Shown: positions 44,311 through 52,931, counted from the stretch's first letter. The stretch: DNA of 64,000 nucleotides from UBA12545 sp051024685 (GCA_051024685.1 JAZHPA010000006.1:30210-94209); one strand, 5' to 3'. Program-made: numbers and translations. The notes: generated by a model not told the origin, from the letters alone.

Positions 44311-44351
44311 AATAAAAAATGCCGCGGTATCCTTCAAAAGGACCCGCGGCC
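44311..44351 (-). terminator. Intrinsic terminator before the Sak4-like gene
   Basis: GCCGCGG (44321-44327) and CCGCGGC (44344-44350) plus inner TCC/GGA pairs form the stem; the minus-strand transcript continues ATTTTTTATTTCC. It separates the small membrane-protein genes from the replication genes. Confidence 0.75.
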
Positions 44352-44367
44352 CTGTTTTTGTGTGGGC

Positions 44368-44532
44368 TTATAATGCGCCCAGCACGGCGAAGAGGGTTAT
44401 CCAGAGAAGTTCTTTTACCTCTTCGCTTGTTTTGATTTCGCTGCCCCTCACGATGCGCCAGAAAAACCTTAAGGCCAGTAGCAGTGCTGCCACAAGGCAG
44501 GCGCTCCTCATGAGGAGAAGCAGGGTGTCCAT
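44368..44532 (-). CDS. Small hydrophobic membrane protein, 54 residues
   Basis: ATG 44532 follows CCGGGGGTGGTAGTCA, and the frame runs MDTLLLLMRSACLVAALLLAL, then RFFWRIVRGSEIKTSEEVKELLWITLFAVLGAL. It has two hydrophobic helices flanking a charged loop. It is preceded by a hairpin (CCGGAAGGC/GCCTTCCGG, 44568-44592) and followed by the terminator at 44311. Function unknown; small two-helix proteins in such positions may be holin- or toxin-like. Confidence 0.5.
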   Translation of the reverse strand: MDTLLLLMRSACLVAALLLALRFFWRIVRGSEIKTSEEVKELLWITLFAVLGAL

Positions 44533-44612
44533 TGACTACCACCCCCGGATTGTGGTATAATACACCCGGAAGGCTTATTTAAGGCCTTCCGGGTGTTTGG
44601 TGGGAAGTTGGA

Positions 44613-44732
44613 CTACCGCTTATTCTTCTTGCGTGTAGTCCCTTTTATTTTTTGTAGCTCCTGGTAAATCTTCAGCCCTAAGAGTACAGCCTCCAGGAGC
44701 GTTTTTAGAAAGAGGACTACAAGCAAAGTCAT
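44613..44732 (-). CDS. Small membrane protein, 39 residues
   Basis: AAGGAGGTG precedes ATG 44732, giving MTLLVVLFLKTLLEAVLLGL followed by KIYQELQKIKGTTRKKNKR: one hydrophobic helix with a basic tail. A longer frame to 44867 would cross the terminator of leader RNA C and is not believed. It is the first gene after leader C. The composition resembles type I toxin peptides, but no antisense antitoxin RNA was identified. Confidence 0.5.
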   Translation of the reverse strand: MTLLVVLFLKTLLEAVLLGLKIYQELQKIKGTTRKKNKR

Positions 44733-44779
44733 CACCTCCTTCCGGCGGTATGTACCGCAAGAAGAAGGCGGTAGCCCAA

Positions 44780-44997
44780 AAACACAAAAAGCCCTGCAGG
44801 GTAAATCAACCCTACAGGGCTTTTTTGCGATCCAAATAAGTCCCAGTGGACTAGGTGCTTCCCGCATACTCCTGCATAAAGGAGCTACGGGTCTGAAAAT
44901 ATGCCTCGGCTTTGCGCCTACACCCCCTAGAGGGGGTCCAGCGCCTGCACTTAAATTAAGTCAAGAAAATTATAGCATAAGCGCTATGGAAAAGCAA
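44780..44997 (-). promoter_or_regulatory. Promoter, conserved leader RNA (copy C) and terminator
   Basis: TTGCTT (44992-44997), 17 bp, TATAAT (44969-44974) with TGC extension; both boxes match promoter A. The transcript carries CAGGCGCTGG, hairpin, TAGGCGCAAA, hairpin, CAGACCC, hairpin, ATGCGGGAA (44949 down to 44858). An intrinsic terminator follows (GCCCTGTAGGG pairing with CCCTGCAGGGC, about 44787-44827, then TTTTTGTGTTTTT). The GCGC/GCGC pairing replaces the GCCC/GGGC pairing of copy B, a compensatory change. It drives the small membrane proteins and, by read-through, the Sak4-ssb operon. Confidence 0.7.
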
Positions 44998-45010
44998 GAA
45001 AATAGTGGGA

Positions 45011-45178
45011 TTAAGTTACTTCATCAGGTGTAGGAATGCCTTTGAGCCGGCGATACTTGGCATACACCCGCTAAAGGGTCGCAAAGTCCAGCTTGCGATC
45101 AAAGACATCTTCGCCGCATACAGGGCAAAATGCTACTTCGGCTTCAACTGTTATCGGCTCGCCCCGTACGGGAAAAGT
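45011..45178 (-). pseudogene. MqsA/YgiT-type antitoxin relic
   Basis: The minus strand reads FPVRGEPITVEAEVAFCPVCGEDVF then DRKLDFATL, an in-frame TAG, and VYAKYRRLKGIPTPDEV before TAA. This matches the N-terminal part of YgiT/MqsA-type antitoxins (R-G-E-P-I-x-V, C-P-V-C-G-E, Y-A-x-Y-R). It has no start codon, a preceding stop, an internal stop and no C-terminal HTH, so it is a decayed fragment. No MqsR-type toxin is adjacent. Confidence 0.65.
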
Positions 45179-45272
45179 CTATTAAAATAGAAGCTTCTGA
45201 AAACGGGGGGTAAATAGAAAGGGGGCAGGGGGTTATACCTCCAGCCCCCAAGCTATCCATCCTGCAATATCC

Positions 45273-45548
45273 TTATTGCACCACAGCAGACTTGAGGAGT
45301 TTTCCCGCGCGGAAGGCCACAACCTTCGCAGCCGGTATTGTAATCTCTTCGCCGGTGTGAATGTTGCGAGCCTTGCGCGCCTTTCGCTCTTTAACTACGA
45401 TGGCCCCAAAGCCCGGCAAGCGCACCTCTTCTCCTCTGGCAACGGCTTCCTGGATAACTTCGAGCAGAGCATTAACCGCACGACCGGCTTCCTTCTGGCT
45501 CATCCCTGCCTTTGTGGCTACTGCCCTAACCAGCTCGCCTTTGTTCAT
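45273..45548 (-). CDS. hup: HU-family nucleoid protein
   Basis: ATG 45548 (GGAG, 9 nt) gives 91 residues: MNKGELVRAVATKAGMSQKE, then AVNALLEVIQEAVARGEEVRLPGFGAIVVKERKARKARN and GEEITIPAAKVVAFRAGKLLKSAV. All HU landmarks are present, including the GFG turn and the basic DNA-embracing arms with Pro at the tip. Plasmid-encoded HU can keep the element compact and tune host transcription after transfer. Confidence 0.93.
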   Translation of the reverse strand: MNKGELVRAVATKAGMSQKEAGRAVNALLEVIQEAVARGEEVRLPGFGAIVVKERKARKARNIHTGEEITIPAAKVVAFRAGKLLKSAVVQ

Positions 45549-45602
45549 TCGTCTCGTCTCCTTCCAATGTCTGGTATGAATGGTTTTCTTCATATTGGAC
45601 GT

Positions 45603-46370
45603 TTATCCTGCGCTGTTCCGTACAGGTACTTCTTCCCGGAAGGCGGGAATATATTCCTGCCGCAGGACACTTTCCTGGGTGTCCCAAATGCAAAAAGCCT
45701 CGTGGAGAGGCTTCTGGAAGAGATGCTCGTCGGTGATATATCGGGCCGGCACTTGTATGTGCGGTGCTAGCTGCTTTATGGTTTCTTCTTTTTCGGCTAT
45801 GACTAGAAGGCGCTGGGCCGCAAACTCTTTTATCTTCTCTATGGGCGGCAAAGTGCCATCTCGGAGGGCCAACACGGCAAATTCGAGGTTCTTGAAGCTT
45901 ATTACGGCATCGTAGGGCAGAGGAGCAGGAAACATGGTGGCGTCCTGCGAGATCCGGTAAAACCGCAGGTAGAGCTGGGCCACTGCTAGCATCTTGAGTA
46001 CGGACATTAAGTCGAGGTCCATCCACCAGTTGGGGGTGTAAGGGGCCTTTAAGATCTGGCAGCCTATGGGGCCCAGGGTGTAAAAGTGGACCGTTATGGC
46101 CGGGCTTTTGAGCACATGGGGTACCAGGACCCCCATGCGGGCCATGCGCCTCAACCTCTTGGTCCCCGTGTCCGGGTTGTTTGGCCAGAAAAGCTTCGCC
46201 AACTGGGACCGCGTGAGTACCCGGCAAATGGTAACTAGCCATAGCATTTGGGCGTCTCTCTCGGTACTCCAGGTGTAAGCCTGCCTTATCCCCGCCCATC
46301 CAGGGTTCACTTCTGTTAGCTTCAGCTCATATTTCCATGCCGCCGAAAAAGGTGAGCGAAACTGAGCCAA
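45603..46370 (-). CDS. Replication-relaxation family winged-helix protein (1)
   Basis: The start is taken at TTG 46370, just after the S1-gene stop; the frame extends upstream but overlaps that gene wholly. The 255-residue protein has a winged-helix region (MLWLVTICRVLTRSQLAKLFWPNNPDTGTKRLRRMARMGVLVPHV) like the replication-relaxation (Replic_Relax) family found beside coupling proteins on Gram-positive conjugative plasmids. A helical C-terminal half follows. A second member lies at 50094-51047, with the coupling ATPase between. A role in processing DNA for transfer or replication is inferred. Confidence 0.65.
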   Translation of the reverse strand: MAQFRSPFSAAWKYELKLTEVNPGWAGIRQAYTWSTERDAQMLWLVTICRVLTRSQLAKLFWPNNPDTGTKRLRRMARMGVLVPHVLKSPAITVHFYTLGPIGCQILKAPYTPNWWMDLDLMSVLKMLAVAQLYLRFYRISQDATMFPAPLPYDAVISFKNLEFAVLALRDGTLPPIEKIKEFAAQRLLVIAEKEETIKQLAPHIQVPARYITDEHLFQKPLHEAFCIWDTQESVLRQEYIPAFREEVPVRNSAG

Positions 46371-46384
46371 ATTCTTGCGCCCCC

Positions 46385-47269
46385 CTACCACAGAACCGTA
46401 GCGTCTACCGGGTACCTTACGACCGCCAGGATGCGCTGCTTGTCCGGGTAGACCTTGCGTATGGTCACCAGTACGCGGTCGCCCTTCTTTATGCTGCGGC
46501 GCACTTCTTCCCTCGGCGGCTGCGGGCATAAGGCCGATACACCGGGCATGGGTAAGTTTACAAAGATCCCGTATTCTTCTATCCCAGACACAGTGGCCAT
46601 GTATTGGCCGCCTTCGCGGAAACGCCGTGCTGCTTCGGGCCACGGGCTGGGCAGGAGCGCCTTGAGGCTTACCTTTACTTCGCCCTTTTCTTTGTCCAGC
46701 CCTGTTATCTTAACATCGATGGTGTCCCCGGCCCTTATGCCGGCAGCTCGGAAATACTCCCGCAGGTCGTCAACATAGGCCCAGGAGGCCTCCTCCCTCG
46801 TTAGGTCGGCCTCTACCCCGCCGGGTATGACTCTGCCATCCTGCCGTATGCCCAGTTCCAGGACGGCATACTTCCAGTTTATGCCCCGGATTATCGCCGG
46901 CCTTACTTCGCCTTCTGTCAGGCCTTCCCATGTTTCTTTCGCCTGCTCCTCCATCGCCAGTTTGCGGTTGACTACTACTATCTCGTTTTCCCGGTCGATG
47001 GCCACCACTCGGACCATAAGCTTTTGCCCAATGAGCTTCCTGAGCTGGTTTACGGTCCGGGCCCCCGAATAGTCTAAGGGCAGAAAGCCGTATACGGAGC
47101 TATTCGGGTGAAAAGATACGATGAGGCAGGGCAATTCTTTGAGCTCACCCTCTACGGGGATGGTGTGGTTCTCCAGGCCGATGCCCTCTACTTCCAGAAA
47201 CACCCGGGAGTTCTGGCGGGAGGCATATATATCCGGCCATGGATCGTAAAGGAATTGGGCTATAGACAC
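46385..47269 (-). CDS. S1 RNA-binding domain protein
   Basis: The start is taken at GTG 47269 behind AAAGGAGG. The 294-residue protein has a divergent N-terminal OB segment (NQLRKLIGQKLMVRVVAIDRENEIVVVNRKLAMEEQ) and at least two further S1/OB units, IRAGDTIDVKITGLDKEKGEVKVSLKALL and GGQYMATVSGIEEYGIFVNLPMPGVSALCP, plus a final GDRVLVTIRKV. S1 proteins bind single-stranded RNA. It overlaps the EAL gene by 10 bp. It could act on plasmid mRNA translation or on transfer-associated RNA; nothing decides between them. Confidence 0.8.
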   Translation of the reverse strand: MSIAQFLYDPWPDIYASRQNSRVFLEVEGIGLENHTIPVEGELKELPCLIVSFHPNSSVYGFLPLDYSGARTVNQLRKLIGQKLMVRVVAIDRENEIVVVNRKLAMEEQAKETWEGLTEGEVRPAIIRGINWKYAVLELGIRQDGRVIPGGVEADLTREEASWAYVDDLREYFRAAGIRAGDTIDVKITGLDKEKGEVKVSLKALLPSPWPEAARRFREGGQYMATVSGIEEYGIFVNLPMPGVSALCPQPPREEVRRSIKKGDRVLVTIRKVYPDKQRILAVVRYPVDATVLW

Positions 47270-48009
47270 GCTGTGCAAACCTCCTTTTGTTTTTGTTTGC
47301 GGAAAAAGCTTGCGGGCTGCGGCCGGCAAAGGTGGGAACCTTGGGCAAAGTCTGCGCCGGCCGCTTTGACTATAGCAAGCTCATCCTCGCACTCTACGGA
47401 CTCGGCCACGACCTTGGCCCCCAAACTATGGCCCATCTCTATAACTAGGGACAAGGCAGTGAACATTTCCGTAGAAGCGCTAGCCTCAGCCACCATGGGG
47501 CGGTCCAGTTTTATAATGTCCGGCCGGAGACGCCCTAGAAATTGTAGGCGGTTGTAGCCGCTGGAGAAATCGTCGAGGGCTAGCCGGTACCCGCGCTCTT
47601 TAAAGGCGATGGCGGCTTCCTCCAAACCGGGCAGGAGGTGCGAGGCGGCCTCAGTCTCCACTATTTCCAGGACCAAGAGAGCAGGCATCTTCTTGGTCTG
47701 ATAGAGAAAACGTTCGGTGGCCGCCAGCCAGATCATGGTGGCCGGGTAGATGTTCAAGAACAGGTACTGGCCAGGCCTAACAGGTGCCTCCCTGATGGCT
47801 GTGGCCAGGCATAAGGTGTCGAGTTCCACCAGGAGGTGGTAGCGGGCGGCTTCTTTAAATAGGGCCAGGGGGTTATGGAGGGGCCCCTCCGGCCCGCGCA
47901 CCAGAGCCTCATACCCGGCTACATCCCCGGTGGCCAGGTCGTATATGGGCTGGTAAAGGACGGTTATGTTTTTTTGAGCTATTATGCGCGCGATATTTAT
48001 GAGCAGCAC
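47260..48009 (-). CDS. EAL-domain c-di-GMP phosphodiesterase
   Basis: The 249-residue protein is a stand-alone EAL domain with catalytic residues in place: EALVRG (EAL motif), FLNIYP (Asn), LEIVETEA (Glu), LALDDFSSGYN (DDFG-type Asp-Asp), IIKLDRPMV (Lys), VVAESVEC (Glu) and the loop GSHLCRP. There is no sensor, GGDEF or membrane segment. The GTG start lies three bases after the coupling-protein stop. Lowering cyclic di-GMP could influence pilus or biofilm state during transfer, which fits its place beside coupling-protein and Tad genes. Confidence 0.85.
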   Translation of the reverse strand: MLLINIARIIAQKNITVLYQPIYDLATGDVAGYEALVRGPEGPLHNPLALFKEAARYHLLVELDTLCLATAIREAPVRPGQYLFLNIYPATMIWLAATERFLYQTKKMPALLVLEIVETEAASHLLPGLEEAAIAFKERGYRLALDDFSSGYNRLQFLGRLRPDIIKLDRPMVAEASASTEMFTALSLVIEMGHSLGAKVVAESVECEDELAIVKAAGADFAQGSHLCRPQPASFFRKQKQKEVCTACL

Positions 48010-48012
48010 CCC

Positions 48013-50097
48013 CTATTGAAAAGTCCAGAAGCTGTCGTCGGCCTGGACGAAGCCTTCCGGTATTTCTTGCGATGTAGGTGCAGGTCTCGGTTCGGTAGTA
48101 TCCTCGACTGGAGCTGCTGGGTTATTTTCCTCCGGCTTAGGGTCAGAGGAGAGAGGCTCTACTACCGGTAGTGCGGGAGAGGGAGTAGGTGTTGGCGGCG
48201 TTTTTTCTTGCACAAGGGGCTGGGGGGCAGTGAGGGTCTGTTCGTTAGGATGGTCTTCTGGAGTCCGGGCTCCGGGAGGAGCAGGGATCCAGAGAGGTTG
48301 CCCAGCCACTTGCGCTTTTCTCTGTTTAGGACGCCTTACTTTGCTTATATCTACTAGCTCGTTGTACCCCCAGCCGGGTTTCATTACCTGGCCTTCTCGT
48401 ACTATCTGGTAAACGAAGGTGTAGGCATCTAGGTAGATGATGTCGGTAGCACGCCACATGGGTTCGTAGGTGTCGCTGCGCCTTAGGTGTTCGGGCAGAA
48501 GCTGGGGCATACCAAGGGAAGTGTCGTAGGCCTCATCCCATCTGGAAGTCAGAAGTTCCCCAAATTGCTTCTGGAGCTTTAAGGCGTCGGAATGGGACAG
48601 ACCTCCGTATATTACCCTGTTCCGGCACATTCCCAGCACTATGTCGTCAAAGCCTTTCTCAGCCGCCATTTCCATCTGCGTTAGAGATTGCATGGCCACT
48701 ACTAGGCCGCAGCGATACTGGCGCCCTATGGCGAAGAACCGCTCCATGTCAGGGTTCATGTACCGGGGCAGCTCGTCAATATAGAGGAAGTGGGGGGTCC
48801 GGGTGAACTCGTTCCCGGGCCTGCGGAATACGGCGTTCTGGAAGTGCATCAGGACGAATTTGCCGAAGATGTCTCCCAGCCTGCCAAGAGGACCCATCCG
48901 GGTGTTAACCAGCAGTACGCCGCCCTCTTCCAGGTGCCTGTCAAGGTCTATCCCAGAACCGCCGGTCAGTATCGCCCTCAGCTTTTCGTTGCTCGCCAGG
49001 TCCTCCAGCTGCTGCCTGAGACCTGCGGCAAATTGGTAGTATTTGTCCCTTAAGACGCCCAGGAGCTCGCGGCGGAAGTATTGGGCTAGCTCGTCGTTCT
49101 TCCCTTTTAGCTGCTCCAGTTGGCTTACATAGTTGCTCAGGGTCTCGGGGTCCCGTAAGGCCCTTAAGGCTTCGACTATGTCGAGTTCTTCTCCTTTGAG
49201 CTCGCGCAAGAGCAGTATTACGTTCTTCGCCGCTATCTCCTGTACTAACGCGAAGAAGGGTTCCTGTTTGCCAAATATGCTCCGGAGCACGGAGCGCATG
49301 GTCTCGGCTGCTATGTCCACCGGCCCGAGCATGGGGTTAAAACGGGCAGAGGCAGGGTCGTAAGGGTCTAAGACGGCGTAGGGTATGCCCAAAAGGAAGC
49401 AGAGTTGCGCTACTTGCTCTACCAGGGCACCGTTGGGCTCGATTATTGTTATTCCCATTTTTACGCTCTGGGCTTTTTTCATGAGGTCCTGGTAGATAAG
49501 AGGCATGAAGACGCGGCTCGTTTTACCGGTGCCGATGGGACCGAGGACCAGGGTGTTAAGGAAACGGTCCTTGCCGTAAAGGATTACCGGCCGGCCGGTC
49601 TCTTTGTCGATGCAGAGTACGGTGTCCAGGTCTTTGTAGGGGTCATGGCTGAAGCGCTTCCGGTAGTATATTTCCCAGGGTAGTTGGCTCGCCGAGGGCG
49701 GTTCTTTTCCGGAGTTACCCCGGGCAGAGGCTAGGGCCAGCCATACGCCCCCTACTACCATCAGTAAGGTCAGGAGGACTACCAGCATGGCCGCGCTCTT
49801 GATGAGGACTTCGGGTCTCGCCCCGTGGACTCCTAACGTTCCTAAACGCTCGGCGAGATGGGCGGCGCGGGGGGTAGCCCAAAAGAAAAGCCCCCACCCT
49901 AGGGATACCGCTACTAGGGCAGCAAAAAGCGCCGCGGGTTTGCGGCGCGAGTTCTGCACTAGGCCGGCTATGCCTACCACAAGGCCGGGCACTATCAGTA
50001 TCCAAGCCCAGGCTGCGGGGCGGCGGGGGAGGGCCGAAATGCACGCCCCGTAAAGGAGAAGCTCCAGCACTAAAAGTGCTATGCCGGCCCAAATCAT
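48013..50097 (-). CDS. VirD4/TraG-type coupling ATPase
   Basis: The 694-residue protein has N-terminal membrane helices (IWAGIALLVLELLLYGACISAL; WILIVPGLVVGIAGLV; AAMLVVLLTLLMVVGGVWLAL). A P-loop ATPase core follows, with Walker A VLGPIGTGKTSRVFMP, TIIEPNGALVEQVAQLC, LVNTRMGPLGRLGDIF and Walker B HFLYIDELPRYMNPDMERF, then VVAMQSLTQMEM. The C-terminal 100 residues are Pro-rich. Coupling proteins bring relaxase-bound DNA to a secretion channel. The flanking genes are an EAL protein and two replication-relaxation proteins. No relaxase or VirB4 was recognised in the window. Confidence 0.88.
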   Translation of the reverse strand: MIWAGIALLVLELLLYGACISALPRRPAAWAWILIVPGLVVGIAGLVQNSRRKPAALFAALVAVSLGWGLFFWATPRAAHLAERLGTLGVHGARPEVLIKSAAMLVVLLTLLMVVGGVWLALASARGNSGKEPPSASQLPWEIYYRKRFSHDPYKDLDTVLCIDKETGRPVILYGKDRFLNTLVLGPIGTGKTSRVFMPLIYQDLMKKAQSVKMGITIIEPNGALVEQVAQLCFLLGIPYAVLDPYDPASARFNPMLGPVDIAAETMRSVLRSIFGKQEPFFALVQEIAAKNVILLLRELKGEELDIVEALRALRDPETLSNYVSQLEQLKGKNDELAQYFRRELLGVLRDKYYQFAAGLRQQLEDLASNEKLRAILTGGSGIDLDRHLEEGGVLLVNTRMGPLGRLGDIFGKFVLMHFQNAVFRRPGNEFTRTPHFLYIDELPRYMNPDMERFFAIGRQYRCGLVVAMQSLTQMEMAAEKGFDDIVLGMCRNRVIYGGLSHSDALKLQKQFGELLTSRWDEAYDTSLGMPQLLPEHLRRSDTYEPMWRATDIIYLDAYTFVYQIVREGQVMKPGWGYNELVDISKVRRPKQRKAQVAGQPLWIPAPPGARTPEDHPNEQTLTAPQPLVQEKTPPTPTPSPALPVVEPLSSDPKPEENNPAAPVEDTTEPRPAPTSQEIPEGFVQADDSFWTFQ

Positions 50098-51047
50098 GGC
50101 TCTCCCTCCAGGGATACAGGGATAAATCGGAAGTGGGGATAGTACCTTTCAGGGTATTTCTTGCGCCATTCATCTTCGGTACCCTCGAGGACGAAAATGT
50201 ATACCCCGCGCCCGGTCTCTTTGGCCCTGCTGTAGCCGTATTGCGCTAAGTGGTACTGCTTGGCTACGTCGTTGGTTACCAGCTCGGTAACGTAGTGTTC
50301 TCGGTTCCTTTGTTTTACCAGGTATTCGGCAAAGGTCTCCGCTACTTTGCGGTAGTCTTCTACCGGTGGGTTTAAAAGGTGAAACCGCTTCTCTATGGCT
50401 CCAGGGGCTAGGAAGGTTATTATCCTCTTTATGGCGTCAAACTGGGGCAACAGAAAAAGGCGGTAAGCTCCATGGGTGTGGCTCGAAAAGAATTCGGGCA
50501 CCGCTTCGCTCACATAGAAGACCATAAAGCTCAGTAGCCCATGGCGCACACAGTGGGTAATATCTTGCTGTATGCCCATAAGGGTCTTGGGCCTAGGGTC
50601 CCTGCTAAGTATTAAGTACACGCCGTAAGCTTGCCCCAGCTTCAGTACCCCGTGTATCTTCGCGTTCTTGTTCAACCCGTATTCCCTCTTGGCAAGCCTT
50701 CCTTCCAGGTAATCCCATCCATAGGGCTTAAGCGATAGGTATATATCGGCAAGAGTGGCCCAAACCTGCTGCATGTGCCTGTTTATTAGGTCTCTAGCAC
50801 GAGCAGTGTCTCCCCCTATTTCCCTTAAGCCCGCGTCTCCCAAATACACAAAGCTACTCGTCCGTTGACCGTTTGCGAAATGCGGCTCCTTTCTAATGTA
50901 TCTCGCATTCTCTAACCGCTGTAGCCGCTTATATACAGCCCACTTCCCTACTCCATTGAAAAATAACACCCTGATCTGGTCTAGCAACAACCCCCGGCAT
51001 TTGTATATCTCTTCCAGCATTTCCCTCTCCTGAGCATTCAGTGCCAT
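50094..51047 (-). CDS. Replication-relaxation family winged-helix protein (2)
   Basis: The start is taken at ATG 51047 (GGAGG 15 nt upstream). The 317-residue protein begins MALNAQEREMLEEIYKCRGL with a winged helix (LLLDQIRVLFFNGVGKWAVYKRLQRLENARYIRKEP). A nuclease-like or scaffold domain follows (YGLNKNAKIHGVLKLGQAYGVYLILSRDPRPKTLMGIQQDI). This pattern is the replication-relaxation family. The stop overlaps the coupling ATPase start (ATGA), so the two are functionally linked. It is a diverged paralogue of 45603-46370. Confidence 0.7.
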   Translation of the reverse strand: MALNAQEREMLEEIYKCRGLLLDQIRVLFFNGVGKWAVYKRLQRLENARYIRKEPHFANGQRTSSFVYLGDAGLREIGGDTARARDLINRHMQQVWATLADIYLSLKPYGWDYLEGRLAKREYGLNKNAKIHGVLKLGQAYGVYLILSRDPRPKTLMGIQQDITHCVRHGLLSFMVFYVSEAVPEFFSSHTHGAYRLFLLPQFDAIKRIITFLAPGAIEKRFHLLNPPVEDYRKVAETFAEYLVKQRNREHYVTELVTNDVAKQYHLAQYGYSRAKETGRGVYIFVLEGTEDEWRKKYPERYYPHFRFIPVSLEGEP

Positions 51048-51311
51048 CCCGGATTTCCAGTTCCTCCTTCCTATAATGCCGCCTGTAACGGGCGTGCCCA
51101 CTCCGGGGCCTCCGCCTCGCTTCGCTCGGACTTCGGCCCCTTATTGGAGCTCGCTGCAAACCTTAACCCCCAAACTTTCTCGCTCCCCCCTTCACTCGCT
51201 CGCCTGTTCTTCAAAAATCCAATAATCTCAAGCGGCGGGGGTACTTTCTGTTTTCCAAAACCAGCCATTCGCTTTGCGCGGTTAACCGGTAAAACCGTTA
51301 CTAATTCTCTT

Positions 51312-51944
51312 TCAAGAGTTATCTCCCCAAAAATCTACTTCCAAGTTGTCGTTTTCCAACAAAACCGTTGAGGGCGGGGGGGTTTTGGAAGGACGTAAGG
51401 CGGAAACTTTTGGCGCATTAAGTGGTAGTATCTGGGAAAAATCGGGCATGTGGGTAACAAAAATTTGGGTATATGATTCCTTCTCGGCCGGCTTCCCTAT
51501 TACCAGATATGCCATATGTTGGTAGCTGTCATCTGGAATGACATGGATTGCACGCAGGGCATTGATAATGCCATTTATGCTCCGGTTATCCACGTCCCAA
51601 TCCCGGGGTTCGGAGCTATGGATGCATATAGCCACCAGGGCAGGATCATAACGCAACCGTTCGGGAAGGTCCGCACTATAGAAAGCGTATATTAGCTTAT
51701 CCATCCAGGCGCAGTATACCTGGTGCTCAAGGCTTCCCGATAACTTCCGGGAAGGCGGTATGTCGTCGACGCAGAAATAAAGTACCCCATCAATATACCC
51801 TGCCACGGCCCCGGGTATCCCCGGTTTCGACCGGTCCCATTCCCATACGGCCCCCCGCAGGTGCTTTTCTACCGCCAGCCGTGCCCGAAGCAGCTCCTGG
51901 TAAACACCCTCCAAGGCATTTACCAGTTCCTCGCCGTTGCTCAA
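51312..51944 (-). CDS. RusA-like fold protein (Holliday-junction resolvase-like) candidate
   Basis: The 210-residue protein starts at TTG 51944 (GGGAGGG). Its middle has DWDVDNRSINGIINALRAIHVIPDDSYQHM, which fits the RusA motif (Asp-x-Asp-Asn, then a helix ending in ipDDs), preceded by VDDIPPSRKLSG. RusA enzymes resolve branched DNA. The N-terminal 60 and C-terminal 50 residues are extra, and the usual Lys after the Asn is a Ser, so activity is uncertain. It sits downstream of the ParR-like gene. Confidence 0.45.
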   Translation of the reverse strand: MSNGEELVNALEGVYQELLRARLAVEKHLRGAVWEWDRSKPGIPGAVAGYIDGVLYFCVDDIPPSRKLSGSLEHQVYCAWMDKLIYAFYSADLPERLRYDPALVAICIHSSEPRDWDVDNRSINGIINALRAIHVIPDDSYQHMAYLVIGKPAEKESYTQIFVTHMPDFSQILPLNAPKVSALRPSKTPPPSTVLLENDNLEVDFWGDNS

Positions 51945-51959
51945 GGAACTTCCCTCCCC

Positions 51960-52289
51960 CTAGAAGTTAAGGAGCTTATCTAAATTCTCCAGCAGGACAT
52001 CTTCTCCCGTCTTCTTAGGCTTCTCCTCTGCCCTTTCTCCTAAGTCTAAACCCCCAACAGGCAACCTCCGCAGCTCTTCCCGCAAGGCTTGCACTTCCGA
52101 ATTGAGCAGATCAATGCTCCTACGAAGGTCCCGAAATTCCTCTTGCAGTATCTTGACAATCTCTAGACCGTTCAGTACAGCCTGCCGTCTAGCTTCCGGC
52201 GGTAACTGCCAGATCCAATGGTCGGCAGGTAACCTTATCTGCCGAGTCTTAGGACGGGAAGCAATGGCCAGCGTTTTCTTTTTTGCCAT
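51960..52289 (-). CDS. ParR-like partition adaptor candidate
   Basis: The 109-residue protein (ATG 52289; GTG 52298 also possible) starts with a basic strand-helix region, ASRPKTRQIRLPADHWIWQLPPEARRQAVLNGLEIVKIL, compatible with a ribbon-helix-helix DNA-binding unit. A coiled coil (EFRDLRRSIDLLNSEVQALREELRRL) and an acidic tail ending LLENLDKLLNF follow; such a C-terminal tail could contact an actin-like filament. The start region overlaps the first TGAAGCA iteron, the arrangement expected if the protein represses its own gene from the centromere. Confidence 0.6.
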   Translation of the reverse strand: MAKKKTLAIASRPKTRQIRLPADHWIWQLPPEARRQAVLNGLEIVKILQEEFRDLRRSIDLLNSEVQALREELRRLPVGGLDLGERAEEKPKKTGEDVLLENLDKLLNF

Positions 52290-52290
52290 C

Positions 52291-52849
52291 TGAAGCACCC
52301 CTTAAGGCCTTGCTATTACTGCAATCCGGCGCTCTTTTTTTCGTGCATTGAAGCAACCCTTTCAGGACCCTACAGACCGTTTATAACCTGCTTCAGTTAA
52401 CCCCAAAAACAACCTTCAGTTCCTTGTCTCCCAGGGCCTGACGGCGTGCTTCAGAATACCAACTTCTTTATTCCAAATTATCGCTTTCTGAAGCACCCCT
52501 TCAACCCCTGGTATTCCTAGCTATTAGTTCCTTTTAAAGTTAGCGTTTGACACACGACCAGCTCATGCCAGTAGTTCCTATAATACCTGCTTCAACTGAG
52601 CCGTTTAAAGTGCCCCTAACCTAAGTATATCAAGCTCTGAATCCCTGCTTCAAGACTTTATGTTTTTGAAGGCAACCAGGCTAAAAATACCCCAAATTGA
52701 AGCACGGCTTCCGTCCTTGGTATTTCTAGCTTCCGAAGCATTTTTGGAGGCCGATTGACACACTTTATTGCCTCTCATAAAGGGTGCTTCAACTAAAGAC
52801 AAAAATTGCCCTCCATGCATTGATATTCTAAGCATGAGGGCCTGCTTCA
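52291..52849. repeat. Centromere-like iteron array (parC), 11 TGAAGCA motifs
   Basis: The heptamer TGAAGCA, or its complement TGCTTCA, begins at 52291, 52349, 52389, 52447, 52489, 52588, 52646, 52698, 52734 (CGAAGCA), 52785 and 52843. Five copies extend to TGAAGCACCCCTT or close variants. Orientation alternates in pairs and intervals of 58 bp recur. No gene is present in this 640-bp gap. Placed between the ParR-like gene and the ParM-like gene, it is the likely centromere of an actin-based partition system. Confidence 0.8.
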
Positions 52850-52931
52850 GATAATGGACAGACAGGGGTAGGAGCAGGTGTTCACCTGCTCCCCCACCTA
52901 GCTCCGTCTTCTTTTGAAGAAGAGTGAAACC

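Noticed and set aside
44267..44542. 91-residue minus-strand frame across the 44311 terminator
   Set aside because: Crosses a strong terminator and the Sak4 ribosome binding site; the frame one base over gives a coherent two-helix membrane protein.
45005..45190. 61-residue plus-strand frame
   Set aside because: Opposite strand encodes a recognisable MqsA/YgiT antitoxin relic; the plus frame has no ribosome binding site.
51048..51311. Small minus-strand frames between the replication-relaxation and RusA-like genes
   Set aside because: Arg/Ser-rich translations without ribosome binding sites, overlapping upstream signals of the next gene.
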